Below, in pieces: positions 33,211 to 43,693 of a stretch of DNA of 64,000 bases; the first letter of the stretch is position 1; each line of letters opens with the position of its first letter. The notes beneath the pieces were generated by a model, which saw only the letters and a list, made by a program, of their open reading frames with translations, was not told where the DNA came from and did not search any database. The translations under genes and the position numbers were made by a program. The DNA is taken from NCBI RefSeq assembly GCF_927798095.1, contig NZ_CAKMMF010000013.1:110551-174550 (forward strand), read 5' to 3'. The DNA comes from Paenibacillus plantiphilus. Lineage in GTDB: Bacteria > Bacillota > Bacilli > Paenibacillales > Paenibacillaceae.

Positions 33211-34998
33211 TCAGGTTTTAAGCTGTGAAGGAAGTTCTTTGATACGCTGTTCATCGGGAGTGATGAACAGCGTTTTTTGGTGATCATAGATAACGAAGCC
33301 CGGCTTGGCGCCATTGGGTTTCTTGACATGGCGGACGAGTGTGTAATCGACAGGGACGGAGCTTGATGATCGCGCTTGACTATAGAAGGCGGCGAGCATC
33401 GCGGCTTCCTCCAGTGTCGTGTCGCTATAGTCGGCTGCCCGGATAACAACATGCGAGCCGGGAATGTCCTTCGTGTGGAGCCAGGTATCGTTCGGAGCGG
33501 CGATCTTGTTCGTGAGATAGTCGTTCTGTGTATTGTTCTTCCCGACGTAAATAGGCGTACCATCAGTTGAGGTATAGCAGAGCAGCGTTGGACGGCTGCT
33601 CTTGCGCTTCTTCGCGCCGCGCTTGGTTCTGTCCCGCAGATAGCCTTGCTCGACCAGTTCCTCTCGTATCTCGCTAATATCGGCTAAGGATGCGCTCTCC
33701 AACTGCTGAAGCAGAGAGGCCAAGTAATTCATCTCCTCATGCGTTCGTTCCATCTGCTCGGTCACGAACGTCATGCTGTTCTTGTGTTTCGTATATCTCC
33801 GATAGTAGCGCTGCGCATTCTCGGAAGGCGTTAATTGCGGGTCGAGCGCAATTCGGATGGTCGATTGCTCTTCGTCATAATAATTGACCACATCAATCCA
33901 TGGATCGCCTCGTTTAATGCCGTGCATATAGGCTGTGACCAGCTCCCCAAGCATCCGAAACTTATCCGCGTCACGCGCCTCTTCCAATGTTTCGTCCAAT
34001 TTCTCCAGCTTCTTCACATTTTTGTTGTGCTCGTTCTGCAGGAAGCGGAACAAATCGGAGGCGCGCTGCTTGACTGCGTCCCGCTGTGCTTTATCGCCAT
34101 AGAAGGCTTCCAGACATGGACTGATCGTCTCGTAGAAATCGACGCTGCCCTGAAGATGAGTAAGCGCGGTGACAGAGAAAGCGGACTTGCCGCTCTCCTC
34201 GATCGTGACAATTGACGGTACATACTGATGAGCACGGAAGGCGGTCATCATGGTGTCGAATGCCGGCCATAGCGCCTTCTCTGGCTCCTCCAGCTGCGCG
34301 GAAATTCCGCTGCGATGAACAATTTCGTTCGCCAGAAGAGGGCTTATGCCGCTAAGAGCGGCTACAAGGAGCTTCTCTGGCGCTTGATTACGGGGCTGGG
34401 CGCTCTCCCCAGCAGCTTCGCCCTTCTCCGACAGGGCAGCCTGCAGGGCGGATGCGAACTCAGACTCTGTCGTAATCGTCAGCGGATCGCGCTTATGCTG
34501 ATCCGGCGGCGACACATAGGCGACGCCTGGCATGACGATGCGGTAGCTGCTGATTGCAGGCGTTAGATGATGGATGCCGTCATGGATTGTTTTTGAAGCA
34601 TGATCCACTAATATGATATTGCTGTGACGACCCATCAGCTCGATAATAATCGTCTTGAATGAGATGTCGCCCAATTCATCACGCTGTCTTATATCGATAT
34701 GAATGATGCGTTCATTGTCAATTTGCCGAACCGCCTCGATGAGGCCGCCCTCGCAATATTTGCGCAGCAGCATGCAAAACATTGGCGCTTCAAGCGGATT
34801 CTGGAAGGATCGCTCGGTCCAGTGGACACGAGGATAGGTCGGGTTGGCAGAGAGGAGCAGCTTGCCTTGCTTGCCATTGCCCCGGATCTGCAGAACAAGG
34901 TCGTGATTGGTCGGTTGATGTATTTTATGAATGCGCGTTCCGACGCAAGCCTGAAGCTCGTGTACGATAGCGCGGGTTACGATTCCATCCAAAGCCAT
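33211..34998 (-). CDS. rqcH: NFACT-family ribosome quality control protein RqcH (FbpA-like)
   Basis: A 595-aa protein. RqcH binds stalled 50S subunits and directs alanine tailing of incomplete peptides for degradation. The NFACT-N domain opens it (MALDGIVTRAIVHELQACVG, LLLSANPTYPRVHWTERSF), then a helix-hairpin and long coiled-coil (about 280-440, FLQNEHNKNVKKLEKLDETL), then the NFACT-R domain with YVGKNNTQNDYLTNK and DTWLHTKDIPGSHVVIR. All parts are intact. AAAGGAG precedes ATG 34998. It is the yloA counterpart and is divergent from the calcium ATPase gene, as in Bacillus. Older names call it fibronectin-binding protein. Confidence 0.93.
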   Translation of the reverse strand: MALDGIVTRAIVHELQACVGTRIHKIHQPTNHDLVLQIRGNGKQGKLLLSANPTYPRVHWTERSFQNPLEAPMFCMLLRKYCEGGLIEAVRQIDNERIIHIDIRQRDELGDISFKTIIIELMGRHSNIILVDHASKTIHDGIHHLTPAISSYRIVMPGVAYVSPPDQHKRDPLTITTESEFASALQAALSEKGEAAGESAQPRNQAPEKLLVAALSGISPLLANEIVHRSGISAQLEEPEKALWPAFDTMMTAFRAHQYVPSIVTIEESGKSAFSVTALTHLQGSVDFYETISPCLEAFYGDKAQRDAVKQRASDLFRFLQNEHNKNVKKLEKLDETLEEARDADKFRMLGELVTAYMHGIKRGDPWIDVVNYYDEEQSTIRIALDPQLTPSENAQRYYRRYTKHKNSMTFVTEQMERTHEEMNYLASLLQQLESASLADISEIREELVEQGYLRDRTKRGAKKRKSSRPTLLCYTSTDGTPIYVGKNNTQNDYLTNKIAAPNDTWLHTKDIPGSHVVIRAADYSDTTLEEAAMLAAFYSQARSSSSVPVDYTLVRHVKKPNGAKPGFVIYDHQKTLFITPDEQRIKELPSQLKT

Positions 34999-35155
34999 AG
35001 TATATGATTTCTCCTTTGTGTACGTTCATCCCCCTATCATGCCATAGATGGGACAAAAACTTAAGTCCCTGCTGGGATAATTTGCAGTTTGTCCGAATAC
35101 ATTTAGGCAATAAAGGCTGTCCGTCAGGCGGCAAGTAACAGGAGGGAGACGGGGC

Positions 35156-37945
35156 ATGGAACAACGAATGTGGCATCAGATGGAGACGAATGACCTTGCG
35201 CAGGCGCTCAGCGCTTCATTAGAGACTGGCTTAACGCAAAGTGAAGCGATAGAACGGCTGCAGCAGAATGGTCGCAATGAGCTGTCGGAGGGCGAGAAGG
35301 CATCGCCTGTGGCGTTATTCCTGGGCCAATTCAAGGATTTTATGGTGCTGGTGCTGATGGGTGCGACGCTTATATCCGGCTTGCTCGGCGAATATTTGGA
35401 TGCAATTACAATTGTGGCGATCATTGTATTGAATGCCGTGCTCGGCTTCGTGCAGGAATACCGGGCGGAGCGCTCGCTTCGCGCGTTGAAGGCGTTATCT
35501 GCTCCGGTAGCGAAGGTTATGCGCAGCGGTGCTATCGATGCGGTGCCGGCTACTGATCTGGTCATCGGGGACATCGTAGTACTGGAGAGCGGGGATCGAA
35601 TACCGGCGGATATCCGGCTGGTCGAGGCGAACAGCTGCTATTGCGAGGAGTCAGCGCTTACTGGGGAATCTGTGCCTGTCGGCAAGCATTGCACATCTAT
35701 TCAAGAGTCAGAGCTGCCGCTTGGGGATATGAAAAATGTAGGCTTCATGGGTACGATGGTCACGCGAGGAACGGCTAAAGGGATCGTTATCCGTACCGGC
35801 ATGGGTACGGAGATGGGCAAGATAGCCGATCTGATCCAGCAAACAGAATCGATGGAAACACCGCTTCAGCATCGACTGGAGCAGCTCGGCAAAATTCTCA
35901 TTGTTGTTGCGCTTGCCTTGACGGTTATCGTCGTCCTTGCTGGTATTCTGCATGGACAGCCCGCTTACGAAATGTTCCTCGCTGGAGTGAGTCTGGCTGT
36001 TGCGGCTATTCCAGAGGGCTTGCCTGCTATAGTGACGATTGCTCTTGCGCTCGGTGTCCAGCGGATGATCAAACGAAGGGCAATCGTGCGCAAGCTGCCC
36101 TCGGTAGAAACGTTGGGATGCGCTTCGGTCATTTGCTCGGATAAAACAGGCACGCTGACTCAGAATAAAATGACGGTTACGAATGTATGGGTCAGTGGTC
36201 GGCAATTGGACGTTACAGGCGAAGGCTACGAGCCCAGCGGAACTGTAGTAGAGGACGGTAAAGTTGTTGATATAAAAAATGATTTGCCGCTGCGGCGGTT
36301 GCTCCAGGTCTCGGCACTGTGCAACAATGCTTCATTTGCGAAGGTCGAGGTAGAAACAGAAACAAAGCGCAAGAAGGGCAAAGAAATTTCCGTCCATGAA
36401 GAATGGGTGCTGAAGGGTGATCCTACAGAAGGGGCGCTGACAGTGCTTGCCGCGAAGCTCGGCGTGACAGCCAAGTCATTGGACGGATTGTACAAGAGGG
36501 TGAAGGAGTATCCCTTCGATTCGGATCGGAAAAGAATGTCTGTACTCGTATCGCATCAGGGCGGTCGGCTTATCTGCACGAAGGGCGCACCCGATATGCT
36601 GATGCAGCAATGCAGCTATATTCTGTGGGATGGCAAAGTCGTCCCCTTCACCGCCACGCTCAAATCCAAAGTAGCGGCCGCGGGCGAAGGAATGGCGCAA
36701 TCCGCATTAAGAGTGCTCGGGATGGCCTATCGCGACCTGCGCCCTAACGATGCCTTCGAGCATGAGGCGGAGGTTGAGAATCAGCTTGTTTTTGTCGGGT
36801 TAACCGGCATGATCGATCCGCCTCGCCGTGAGGCAAGAGAAGCGATCACAACCTGCAGGCGCGCAGGCATCAAGACCGTCATGATTACAGGAGACCATCA
36901 ATTAACAGCTGAGGCGATTGCAGGCCAGCTTGGAATTATGCCGCGAGGCGGACTTTCCCTTAGCGGCATTCAATTAGGTGCAATGAATGACGATGAACTC
37001 GACCGGATTGTAGATACCACCTATGTTTATGCGCGAGTCTCGCCGGAGCATAAGCTGAGAATCGTGAAGGCGCTGCAGCGGAAGGGTCATGTTGTGGCGA
37101 TGACTGGTGATGGCGTGAATGACGCGCCGGCAATTAAAGCAGCCGATATCGGCATTGCAATGGGCATCACGGGAACGGATGTGACGAAGGAAGCCTCGTC
37201 GCTTGTGCTTAGCGATGACAACTTCGCTACAATTGTCGCCGCAATTGAAGAGGGTAGAGGGATTTATGAGAATATCCGCAAATTTATCCGATACCTGCTC
37301 GCTTCCAATGTAGGGGAAATATTGACGATGTTCTTCGCGATGCTGGCGGGCTTACCCTTGCCGCTCGTGCCGATTCAGATCTTGTGGGTGAATCTTGTTA
37401 CGGATGGACTTCCTGCGATGGCGCTCGGCGTTGATCAGGCCGAGAAGGATTTAATGCAGCAGAAGCCGCGTGCTGCCAAGGAAAATATTTTCTCACGCCG
37501 CCTGGGGTGGAAAATTATTAGTAGAGGGTTCCTAATCGGCCTCTGTACGCTCGGCGCATTCTGGATTACGCTTAAGCAATCATCAGGCAGCCCAAGCAAC
37601 CTGATCGAAGCGCAGACTGTTGCGTTCGCAACGCTCGTAATGGCTCAGCTGATCCATGTGTTCGATTGCCGCAGCTCTAGATCGATCTTCCATCGTAATA
37701 TTTTGCAGAACAAATATCTCGTATTTGCAGTATTGTCTTCGCTGCTGCTTATGCTTGGCGTGCTCTATATCGACTTCCTGCAGCCGATCTTCAAGACGGT
37801 TCCGCTAGACTTCCGTCATTGGTGTCTCGTTCTGGTCGCAGCAGGAATTCCAACCTTCCTCATGGGAGTCGGAAGCGTACTGGGCGGGGTCAACAAGAAG
37901 AAATCCAACTGGCCGCTTAGCCGCTCACGGACGATGGCCCGGTAA
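35156..37945 (+). CDS. yloB: P-type Ca2+-transporting ATPase (SERCA/YloB type)
   Basis: A 929-aa P2-type pump with ten expected membrane helices. Visible are the N-terminal actuator part with TGESVPVG, the ion-binding helix 4 motif [11 protein letters not shown], the phosphorylation site [12 protein letters not shown] (Asp about 330), the nucleotide-binding KGAPD and the hinge [13 protein letters not shown]. The motif PEGLPA points to Ca2+ rather than H+ or Cu+. GGAGGGAG precedes ATG. Neighbour order (rqcH divergent) matches yloA-yloB of B. subtilis, where the pump supports spore Ca2+ handling. Confidence 0.93.
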   Translation: MEQRMWHQMETNDLAQALSASLETGLTQSEAIERLQQNGRNELSEGEKASPVALFLGQFKDFMVLVLMGATLISGLLGEYLDAITIVAIIVLNAVLGFVQEYRAERSLRALKALSAPVAKVMRSGAIDAVPATDLVIGDIVVLESGDRIPADIRLVEANSCYCEESALTGESVPVGKHCTSIQESELPLGDMKNVGFMGTMVTRGTAKGIVIRTGMGTEMGKIADLIQQTESMETPLQHRLEQLGKILIVVALALTVIVVLAGILHGQPAYEMFLAGVSLAVAAIPEGLPAIVTIALALGVQRMIKRRAIVRKLPSVETLGCASVICSDKTGTLTQNKMTVTNVWVSGRQLDVTGEGYEPSGTVVEDGKVVDIKNDLPLRRLLQVSALCNNASFAKVEVETETKRKKGKEISVHEEWVLKGDPTEGALTVLAAKLGVTAKSLDGLYKRVKEYPFDSDRKRMSVLVSHQGGRLICTKGAPDMLMQQCSYILWDGKVVPFTATLKSKVAAAGEGMAQSALRVLGMAYRDLRPNDAFEHEAEVENQLVFVGLTGMIDPPRREAREAITTCRRAGIKTVMITGDHQLTAEAIAGQLGIMPRGGLSLSGIQLGAMNDDELDRIVDTTYVYARVSPEHKLRIVKALQRKGHVVAMTGDGVNDAPAIKAADIGIAMGITGTDVTKEASSLVLSDDNFATIVAAIEEGRGIYENIRKFIRYLLASNVGEILTMFFAMLAGLPLPLVPIQILWVNLVTDGLPAMALGVDQAEKDLMQQKPRAAKENIFSRRLGWKIISRGFLIGLCTLGAFWITLKQSSGSPSNLIEAQTVAFATLVMAQLIHVFDCRSSRSIFHRNILQNKYLVFAVLSSLLLMLGVLYIDFLQPIFKTVPLDFRHWCLVLVAAGIPTFLMGVGSVLGGVNKKKSNWPLSRSRTMAR

Positions 37946-37956
37946 TTGGCGATGTG

Positions 37957-37994
37957 AAAGACCTGTCAGAGGTTTCGGCTGACAGGTCTTTTGC
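37957..37994 (+). terminator. Intrinsic terminator of the calcium ATPase gene
   Basis: Arms 37957-37969 and 37979-37991 pair over 13 bp around a 9-nt loop, and T residues follow. Confidence 0.9.
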
Positions 37995-38199
37995 TTTGCT
38001 ATCCAGTGGGATGTGATTCATTCGACCTTATTCGACAAATTTTCTAAGCAATGAGGCCTATATGAAGGATGACTAAAAACGATGACTATTCAGATGACGG
38101 CAGTCACTGGTCGATATGACGAATTTTAGCGGAAAATAGAGAGGTCAGGGTGCAGCAAGCATCATCTGAACATGAGAATATGAAATGGAGTTGAGCTTG

Positions 38200-40890
38200 A
38201 TGACAGATCGCACAACAAACGAAGAGTGGAATGATAAAGATAACGGACAAGAGCCAATGATTAAATTGCAGCCAGGGGGTGTTGCGCCTGTGCTCAGCTA
38301 TAACGTGCCGGAGCCGACAGCCTATAGTGGAAGAAACTTTATCGATTTGCAGCTGCATGACGGGTATTTCCTGCCTACCAATCCAGGTGTGAATGCTGGC
38401 TTGCAGGTATCGAAGGGGAGCGCCAGCGCCGCAGATTCTTCGCCGGTTGAAGTGCTGAGAGCGGCCCAGCAATCAGGAGAGAGGCTTACTTCCAGATTGG
38501 CTAATCTGGCGGAGGAGGAAGTGCTGCGCAAGGCGAGCGAAGGACAGAAGCTGAATATTCAGCGAACGATGACAGGAGCGCTCACTTATTCCTTCGTGAA
38601 TACCAGCTCTCGCGAGGAACCGGTATTCGCGGCTGCTCCTTCGGGATTGGAGGCGGACAGCAGTCATACGTTTGCATCATCTATGAGAGCTATGCGAGCA
38701 ACGGAGGACGATGGTGGAATTATCGGAATGAGGCCACGGGATGATATTGATCCTCTTCCAGAAGAGCCGGACCCCATAATCGTGTCCGTCAATATCGGTT
38801 CGCCTGCCGCCGGTGCGGCCGTCAGTGGACCGCATACAGGAGCTCCTGTAGAGATTCGCGGTTATGCTTCAATCTCTTCGGGTCTGGGAGCGGTTGGCAA
38901 GGTGCAGGTGCAAATCGGCAGCGGCAGCTTTCAGACGGCGACTCTCTCCCCGGATGGCTCATGGGTGCTGTCAGTCGTTCTGACGACACCAGGACCGATA
39001 ACGATTCTGGCAAAAGCAACCCATTCCACCAAATTGATAACCGCTTCAAGTAGAATTACGGTCCATGTCACATTGGCGCAGGCGCCTGATACGGAAGTGC
39101 CAACGGTAACAATCACTTCGCCAAAAGCAGGCGAGCTGCTCAATACGAAGGGTGGCCCCGCTGCCGTTATTCAAGTCGAAGGGACCGCAGGAGACAATCG
39201 CGGTGTAGCAAGAGTCGAAGTCATCATCGATGGTGGTGCCCCTGTGATGGCAGAGAGCACAAACGGATTCGCGACTTGGAAGAAGCAGGTCTCGCTTCTA
39301 GCAGGAAATCACACCATTGCCGTCCGCTGCTATGATGCCGCCAATAATGTCGGGACGCACAGCATTGCTGTCTATGTCGATGGTCAACCGCCGAAGATCG
39401 GTATTACATCGCCCCTCAATAATGCCACCTTTGCAGGAACCTTCTCGCAAGGCGCAGTTATAGAAGTGTTCGGTACTGCAGAAGACGCAGGAGGAATCGA
39501 TCGGGTCGAAGTGTCTCACAGCGAGAATCCGATATTTATTCGGGCTGCCGAGAAGGCTACAGGCGACTGGTCGACATGGAAGGCGACGTTTACTGTCAAT
39601 TCAACGGATACGCATATGATTACAGCGCGCGCCATCGATCTTTCCAACAATGTTACGGAGACGACGATTGCCGTCAAAGTGTCGATTATGCCGGAAGTAA
39701 ACTCCAGATTGAAGCGGCTTATTCTGGTGGAATCGTACCGGATGTCCTCTTATCTAGCCAATTATGGAGCGGGACGAACGATTAAAACCTTCTCTCTGCT
39801 GCCAGGCGAGAAGAGTAAAATAAGCATTCGCTCTTATAATCAGAATGAAGTGACGGCGAAGAGCGCAGCAACGATACTCGACTCCGTGACCGATGATATA
39901 TCGGCTGAATTCGAGAAATCCATTGCTTCCGAGCAAGCGGATCAGAAGAACTACAGTGAAAGCAACGAGTACAAAATTGAGGGCGAGGCAGGCGTCAGCT
40001 GGGGTTGGGGCAGCGCTTCAATTAGCGCAAGCACTAGCGGGGGAACGAATGCGGCAAGGGAGCAGTTCGCCAAGAATGTCGTGAATAATACTCAGAAGCA
40101 TGTAGCGAAAGCGTCCGCAAGACGGGATGTGCAGATTAATACGACCTATGAAGAGAAGCGGACGAGTACAGAAGAAACAACCATTGTGAGGGAAATCGAG
40201 AATATTAATGTAAGCCGAACGCTTAATTTTGTTTTTCGTCAGATGAATCAGGAGTTTGTTACGCTTCTCCATCTTGTGGATGTGCGGATCGGTTATTTTA
40301 CAATCGATATGGTGAATGGCGTTGAGACGAAGCAGTATCGCGAAATTACGCTGCCGCAATTGGACGCGCTGCTGTCTGAAGTCATCGTACCAGACAAGAG
40401 AATCGAAGTTCGCAATGCTATCCTTAGTCAGCTGATGAACATATTCGATTATCAGGACCGTCATCATGCCTTTATTGAAGAGGAGCCGTTCAAGCGGAAG
40501 GATGGAACCGTCATCCCGCTCTCTAATTATTTGCGAATTAAGAAGGATTATACGTCCACCTACAGTGATGAAGCGAGCGGCACCACAATTAACGTTCCAG
40601 GCATCATTCTGGCTGCAAACCGTCATGTGCTGAGAACGGATGGAATCGTGGTGGAGGCGCTTCTCGGTCAAGGCGAGGCGCTGGACAATTACTCGCGCAA
40701 TCTTCAGCTGGAATCTGTTCGGGAGAAGGAGCTGCGCAATGAGCTGCTTGAGACCGAGATAGCAATGAAGCGGCTGGCGCTGCAGATTATGACCAACAAG
40801 GATGAAGCGGCCGCGCAAATTTACAAGGTGCTTAATCCGCCGCCTCAGATCGCGGAGAAGACGGAGCAGCAGGGAAGCACAGGTGAATAG
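38200..40890 (+). CDS. Unrecognised 896-aa protein with three Ig-like repeats and a Gly/Ser-rich helical C-terminal half
   Basis: No family is recognised and no signal peptide is present. Residues 1-190 are polar, with YSGRNFIDLQLHDGYFLP and a helix LTSRLANLAEEEVLR. Three tandem Ig-like repeats of about 100 residues follow (about 195-490), each opening VNIGSPAAG, VTITSPKAGE or IGITSPLNN. The C-terminal half (about 500-896) opens with SLLPGEKSKISIRSYNQNE. It then has a long charged helix, the stretch GEAGVSWGWGSASISASTSG, another long helix and a coiled-coil end. ATG 38200 is chosen since TGGAG lies 9 nt upstream. The next gene starts 74 bp on. Role unknown; a surface or pore-like particle is a guess. 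Confidence 0.75.
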   Translation: MTDRTTNEEWNDKDNGQEPMIKLQPGGVAPVLSYNVPEPTAYSGRNFIDLQLHDGYFLPTNPGVNAGLQVSKGSASAADSSPVEVLRAAQQSGERLTSRLANLAEEEVLRKASEGQKLNIQRTMTGALTYSFVNTSSREEPVFAAAPSGLEADSSHTFASSMRAMRATEDDGGIIGMRPRDDIDPLPEEPDPIIVSVNIGSPAAGAAVSGPHTGAPVEIRGYASISSGLGAVGKVQVQIGSGSFQTATLSPDGSWVLSVVLTTPGPITILAKATHSTKLITASSRITVHVTLAQAPDTEVPTVTITSPKAGELLNTKGGPAAVIQVEGTAGDNRGVARVEVIIDGGAPVMAESTNGFATWKKQVSLLAGNHTIAVRCYDAANNVGTHSIAVYVDGQPPKIGITSPLNNATFAGTFSQGAVIEVFGTAEDAGGIDRVEVSHSENPIFIRAAEKATGDWSTWKATFTVNSTDTHMITARAIDLSNNVTETTIAVKVSIMPEVNSRLKRLILVESYRMSSYLANYGAGRTIKTFSLLPGEKSKISIRSYNQNEVTAKSAATILDSVTDDISAEFEKSIASEQADQKNYSESNEYKIEGEAGVSWGWGSASISASTSGGTNAAREQFAKNVVNNTQKHVAKASARRDVQINTTYEEKRTSTEETTIVREIENINVSRTLNFVFRQMNQEFVTLLHLVDVRIGYFTIDMVNGVETKQYREITLPQLDALLSEVIVPDKRIEVRNAILSQLMNIFDYQDRHHAFIEEEPFKRKDGTVIPLSNYLRIKKDYTSTYSDEASGTTINVPGIILAANRHVLRTDGIVVEALLGQGEALDNYSRNLQLESVREKELRNELLETEIAMKRLALQIMTNKDEAAAQIYKVLNPPPQIAEKTEQQGSTGE

Positions 40891-40964
40891 AATCCTGCCG
40901 GGATCATCTGAGCAGAAGCCGGATCGAAGCAAGGAGCAGAAGCGGAAGGAGGCTGTGCTAACCA

Positions 40965-41681
40965 TTGGAACCACTCAAGCTAAAGAAAAATGAAGACAAA
41001 GTGCTGAATGACAAATCGTTGAAAAACCGCGCCAAGGCGGCATATGACAAGAACAAGATCAAATGGACGCTGAATATTATTTTCAAATTATTGAAGAAGC
41101 TGGGCAAGGTCCCTGTAGTGAATAAGTTTATGGATTATCATAAAACGCATGTCAAATATTTGGGCATTGTACTGACAGCCGTTGTCAATATGGAGCCAAT
41201 AGACAAGGAGATCGAAGGAATAACGATCAATCTGGATGACTATACGAGGCAGACGGAGGAGGTGCTGTCAGCGATAGCGGAGCTGCCGAAGGACCCTCTT
41301 GAGGGCATGCGGAATCCGGTCATCATTCTGGAGATTGCGGAGGACCCTGCTGCAGCCAAGGAGTATGATGCGATGCTAGACGCTTATCAGGAGCTTGTCC
41401 AGACCGCTCTTAATGCCATAACCCATTGCGCCCAGCAGGGGCAGGATATCGAACGCGATACGCGTGAGCATACGAAGGCCATCATCTCCAAGCTGAATGA
41501 AATCGTCGTGGAATCAGCAATCGATCGCGTTTTGATCGAGCGCAATAAGACGAGAGTCCAATTCATCCAGTTGGATTTAATGACACGCATTCAGAAGATC
41601 AGAGGCCGCGCAGAGGATGCCAAACGAATCGTTGAACCGCTCATTGTTGATGTAGCATTAATTAGTCGAATCAATAAGTAG
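40965..41681 (+). CDS. Unrecognised 238-aa helical protein, partner of the Ig-repeat protein
   Basis: The gene follows the 896-aa gene with no terminator between, so they likely share a transcript. The TTG start at 40965 lies 12 nt after GGAAGGAGG. The protein is basic and helical at the N-terminus (KWTLNIIFKLLKKLGKVP), with a hydrophobic stretch VKYLGIVLTAVVNM near residue 65 and amphipathic helices in the rest, including RQTEEVLSAIAELPKDPLEG and VESAIDRVLIERNKTRVQ. No catalytic motif is seen. The pattern suggests a membrane-touching or chaperone-like partner, but this is inference from composition. It ends at a strong terminator. Confidence 0.7.
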   Translation: MEPLKLKKNEDKVLNDKSLKNRAKAAYDKNKIKWTLNIIFKLLKKLGKVPVVNKFMDYHKTHVKYLGIVLTAVVNMEPIDKEIEGITINLDDYTRQTEEVLSAIAELPKDPLEGMRNPVIILEIAEDPAAAKEYDAMLDAYQELVQTALNAITHCAQQGQDIERDTREHTKAIISKLNEIVVESAIDRVLIERNKTRVQFIQLDLMTRIQKIRGRAEDAKRIVEPLIVDVALISRINK

Positions 41682-41693
41682 CAGCCTTATTTC

Positions 41694-41772
41694 AGGCAAG
41701 CTCACCCGAAGAGAATCGGTGCTTTCGCAATTTCGAAAGCAGGTGATTTTCGACGAGAGCTTGCCTTTTTTT
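41694..41772 (+). terminator. Two-layer intrinsic terminator
   Basis: Outer arms AGGCAAGCTC (41694-41703) and GAGCTTGCCT (41757-41766) enclose an inner hairpin at 41721-41740. A T-run follows. This marks the end of the two-gene unit. Confidence 0.9.
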
Positions 41773-41965
41773 ATGCTTATCGACCTTGTCCAGAGGAATT
41801 TGCTTAGAAAACTCTCATCGTTTTCTAATAAAGCGGACAGAAGTCAATATGCGACTATGGTTGCTCGTTCATAGGTACTTTGTGGAACAAATATCTGTGT
41901 TAAGGTGATACCAGTCCCAAGAGAGATTCACACCAACCTAATTTTCTAAGGAGGAACAAATCAAT

Positions 41966-42460
41966 ATGAAAAACAACAAGGTATTCAAAACAGTAGCGGG
42001 CATTGCATTGAGCTTAACAATAGCATTTACAGGCAGCGCCATCGTTGCACCGCATTCTGCGCAGGCTGCGACTGTGAGCGCTTCCAAAGCGGACAAGGTT
42101 ATTGCGACCGGAAAGCAGTATCTTGGTGTTCGTTATAAATTCGGTGCAAAGTCAGGAATTACGAGCGCATTTGATTGCTCTTCCTTTACCCAATACGTAT
42201 TCAAAAAGAATGGCATTTCGATACCTCGTTCATCAAGAGCGCAAGCCAAGGTGGGAGTGAAAGTGTCCAAAAGCCAGCTGAGAGCCGGTGATTTGATCTT
42301 CTCGGATACGAATAGAGACGGTGTCATTAACCATGTGGGCATATATATGGGCGGAGACAGAACACTGCACACCTATCGGGTTGGAATTGGCGTCACAGTA
42401 TCCAAGTTCTCCGGCAGCACATGGGATAAAACGTTCGTAACTGCAAGACGTGTGCTTTAA
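41966..42460 (+). CDS. Secreted NlpC/P60 peptidoglycan endopeptidase
   Basis: A 164-aa exported cell-wall hydrolase. The signal peptide runs from MKNNKVFKTVAGIALSLTI and should be cleaved after SAQA (AxA type). The NlpC/P60 domain (about 45-164) carries the catalytic Cys in FDCSSFTQYVF, the His in VINHVGIYMG and a further His in RTLHTYRVG. No SH3 or LysM wall-binding module is present, so it is a minimal enzyme. TAAGGAGG lies 10 nt before ATG. It probably cuts the gamma-D-Glu-diaminopimelate bond during wall remodelling. Confidence 0.92.
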   Translation: MKNNKVFKTVAGIALSLTIAFTGSAIVAPHSAQAATVSASKADKVIATGKQYLGVRYKFGAKSGITSAFDCSSFTQYVFKKNGISIPRSSRAQAKVGVKVSKSQLRAGDLIFSDTNRDGVINHVGIYMGGDRTLHTYRVGIGVTVSKFSGSTWDKTFVTARRVL

Positions 42461-42533
42461 TACAGATCATTTAATACAGATCAAGCAATCATAGAGGTAT
42501 CATATATTTGCAGATCCGCCTTCATAAAAAAGG

Positions 42534-42586
42534 AAAGTCCATCCGCAAACCTGCTGTCAGCTGCAGGCGTGGATGGACTTTTCTGT
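42534..42586. terminator. Bidirectional terminator between nlpC and the luciferase-like gene
   Basis: Arms 42534-42544 and 42571-42581 pair over 11 bp, and an inner helix pairs CCTGC with GCAGG. T-run follows on the plus strand and A-run precedes it, so the hairpin can end both converging genes. Confidence 0.85.
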
Positions 42587-42625
42587 TGCTGCGCGCGGTG
42601 CGAGAAGGGAGGCATTGCTCTGTTG

Positions 42626-43639
42626 TCAGCGCTTAATGGCATCCACAGCTTCCGCCAGCAGCTGATAAGAATACAGCCGGGCTTCATGATCATAGATTTG
42701 GGCAGTAATAATAAGCTCATCGGCTCCTGTTTCCTCAAGAATGAGCGGGAGCTTCGTTATAATCGTTTCCTTGCTACCAGCGATGGCATAGCTTAATTGC
42801 TTGCGAATCAACGCTTTCTCTTGCGGTGACCATTGGGTGTCCATGCTTTCCACTGGCGGCAGCAGCGGACTTGTACGACCGCGAATAAGGTTCAGAAATT
42901 GCTGCTCCTGAGAGGTAGCCAGTCTCTTGGCTTCTTCATCTGAATCAGCGGCTACAATATTGATGCCGATCATAACGTAGGGCTTCTTCAGTGCTGCCGA
43001 GGGCGTGAAGCTGCTTCGATACAGCTCAAGGGCCGGCAACAAATAATCCGGTGCGAAGTGGCTGGCAAAAGCAAAGGGCAACCCAAGCCGGCCTGCCAGC
43101 CGAGCGCTGAAATCGCTTGATCCCAGCAGCCAGATCGGAATGTTCAAACCTTCGCCGGGAACAGCTCGAACTCCCATTGGCCGCGCATCGGATTCCGGGT
43201 CCAAAAAAGCTTGCAGCTCGCTGAGCAGCTCCGGGAAATCCTGACCGCCAGTGCCCAGCGTACGCCGGAGAGCGCGGGCTGCGGGCTGATCAGAGCCGGG
43301 GGCTCTGCCTAGACCCAAATCAATTCGTCCAGGATATAACGACTCCAGAGTCCCGAACTGCTCCGCAATCGTTAGCGGCGCATGATTAGGGAGCATAATG
43401 CCGCCGGAACCGACTCGAATCCGTTCAGTGCCTGCCGCAACATGACTAATAACGAGCGAGGTAGCCGAGCTGGCGATGCCCGGCATATTGTGATGCTCTG
43501 CAAGCCAATATCGGAAGTAGCCTAATTTCTCTGAATGGCGAGCAAGATCGAGCGTATTCCGAAAGGAGTCTGCCGCTGTTCCACCCAGTAGGATGGGAGC
43601 GAGGTCGAGCACAGAAATACGTAGATGATCATACGGCAT
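42626..43639 (-). CDS. LLM-class flavin-dependent oxidoreductase (luciferase-like)
   Basis: A 337-aa TIM-barrel flavoprotein that uses reduced FMN, related to alkanal monooxygenase alpha chain. Marks are [20 protein letters not shown] at the start, [36 protein letters not shown] and [14 protein letters not shown]. These match the subgroup often annotated as alkane monooxygenase-like. AAGGAG lies 11 nt before ATG 43639. The substrate is not visible. It starts close to the SDR gene's stop on the same strand, so the two may be cotranscribed. Confidence 0.88.
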   Translation of the reverse strand: MPYDHLRISVLDLAPILLGGTAADSFRNTLDLARHSEKLGYFRYWLAEHHNMPGIASSATSLVISHVAAGTERIRVGSGGIMLPNHAPLTIAEQFGTLESLYPGRIDLGLGRAPGSDQPAARALRRTLGTGGQDFPELLSELQAFLDPESDARPMGVRAVPGEGLNIPIWLLGSSDFSARLAGRLGLPFAFASHFAPDYLLPALELYRSSFTPSAALKKPYVMIGINIVAADSDEEAKRLATSQEQQFLNLIRGRTSPLLPPVESMDTQWSPQEKALIRKQLSYAIAGSKETIITKLPLILEETGADELIITAQIYDHEARLYSYQLLAEAVDAIKR

Positions 43640-43693
43640 ACATCGTCAGCTCCTTCATAACATATCGTTGGCAGCTTCAGTCGGCCTAGCTGC

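Noticed and set aside
40018..40974. 318-aa antisense frame under the 896-aa gene
   Set aside because: It has low-complexity Leu/Arg-rich composition typical of mirror frames and lacks a ribosome site.
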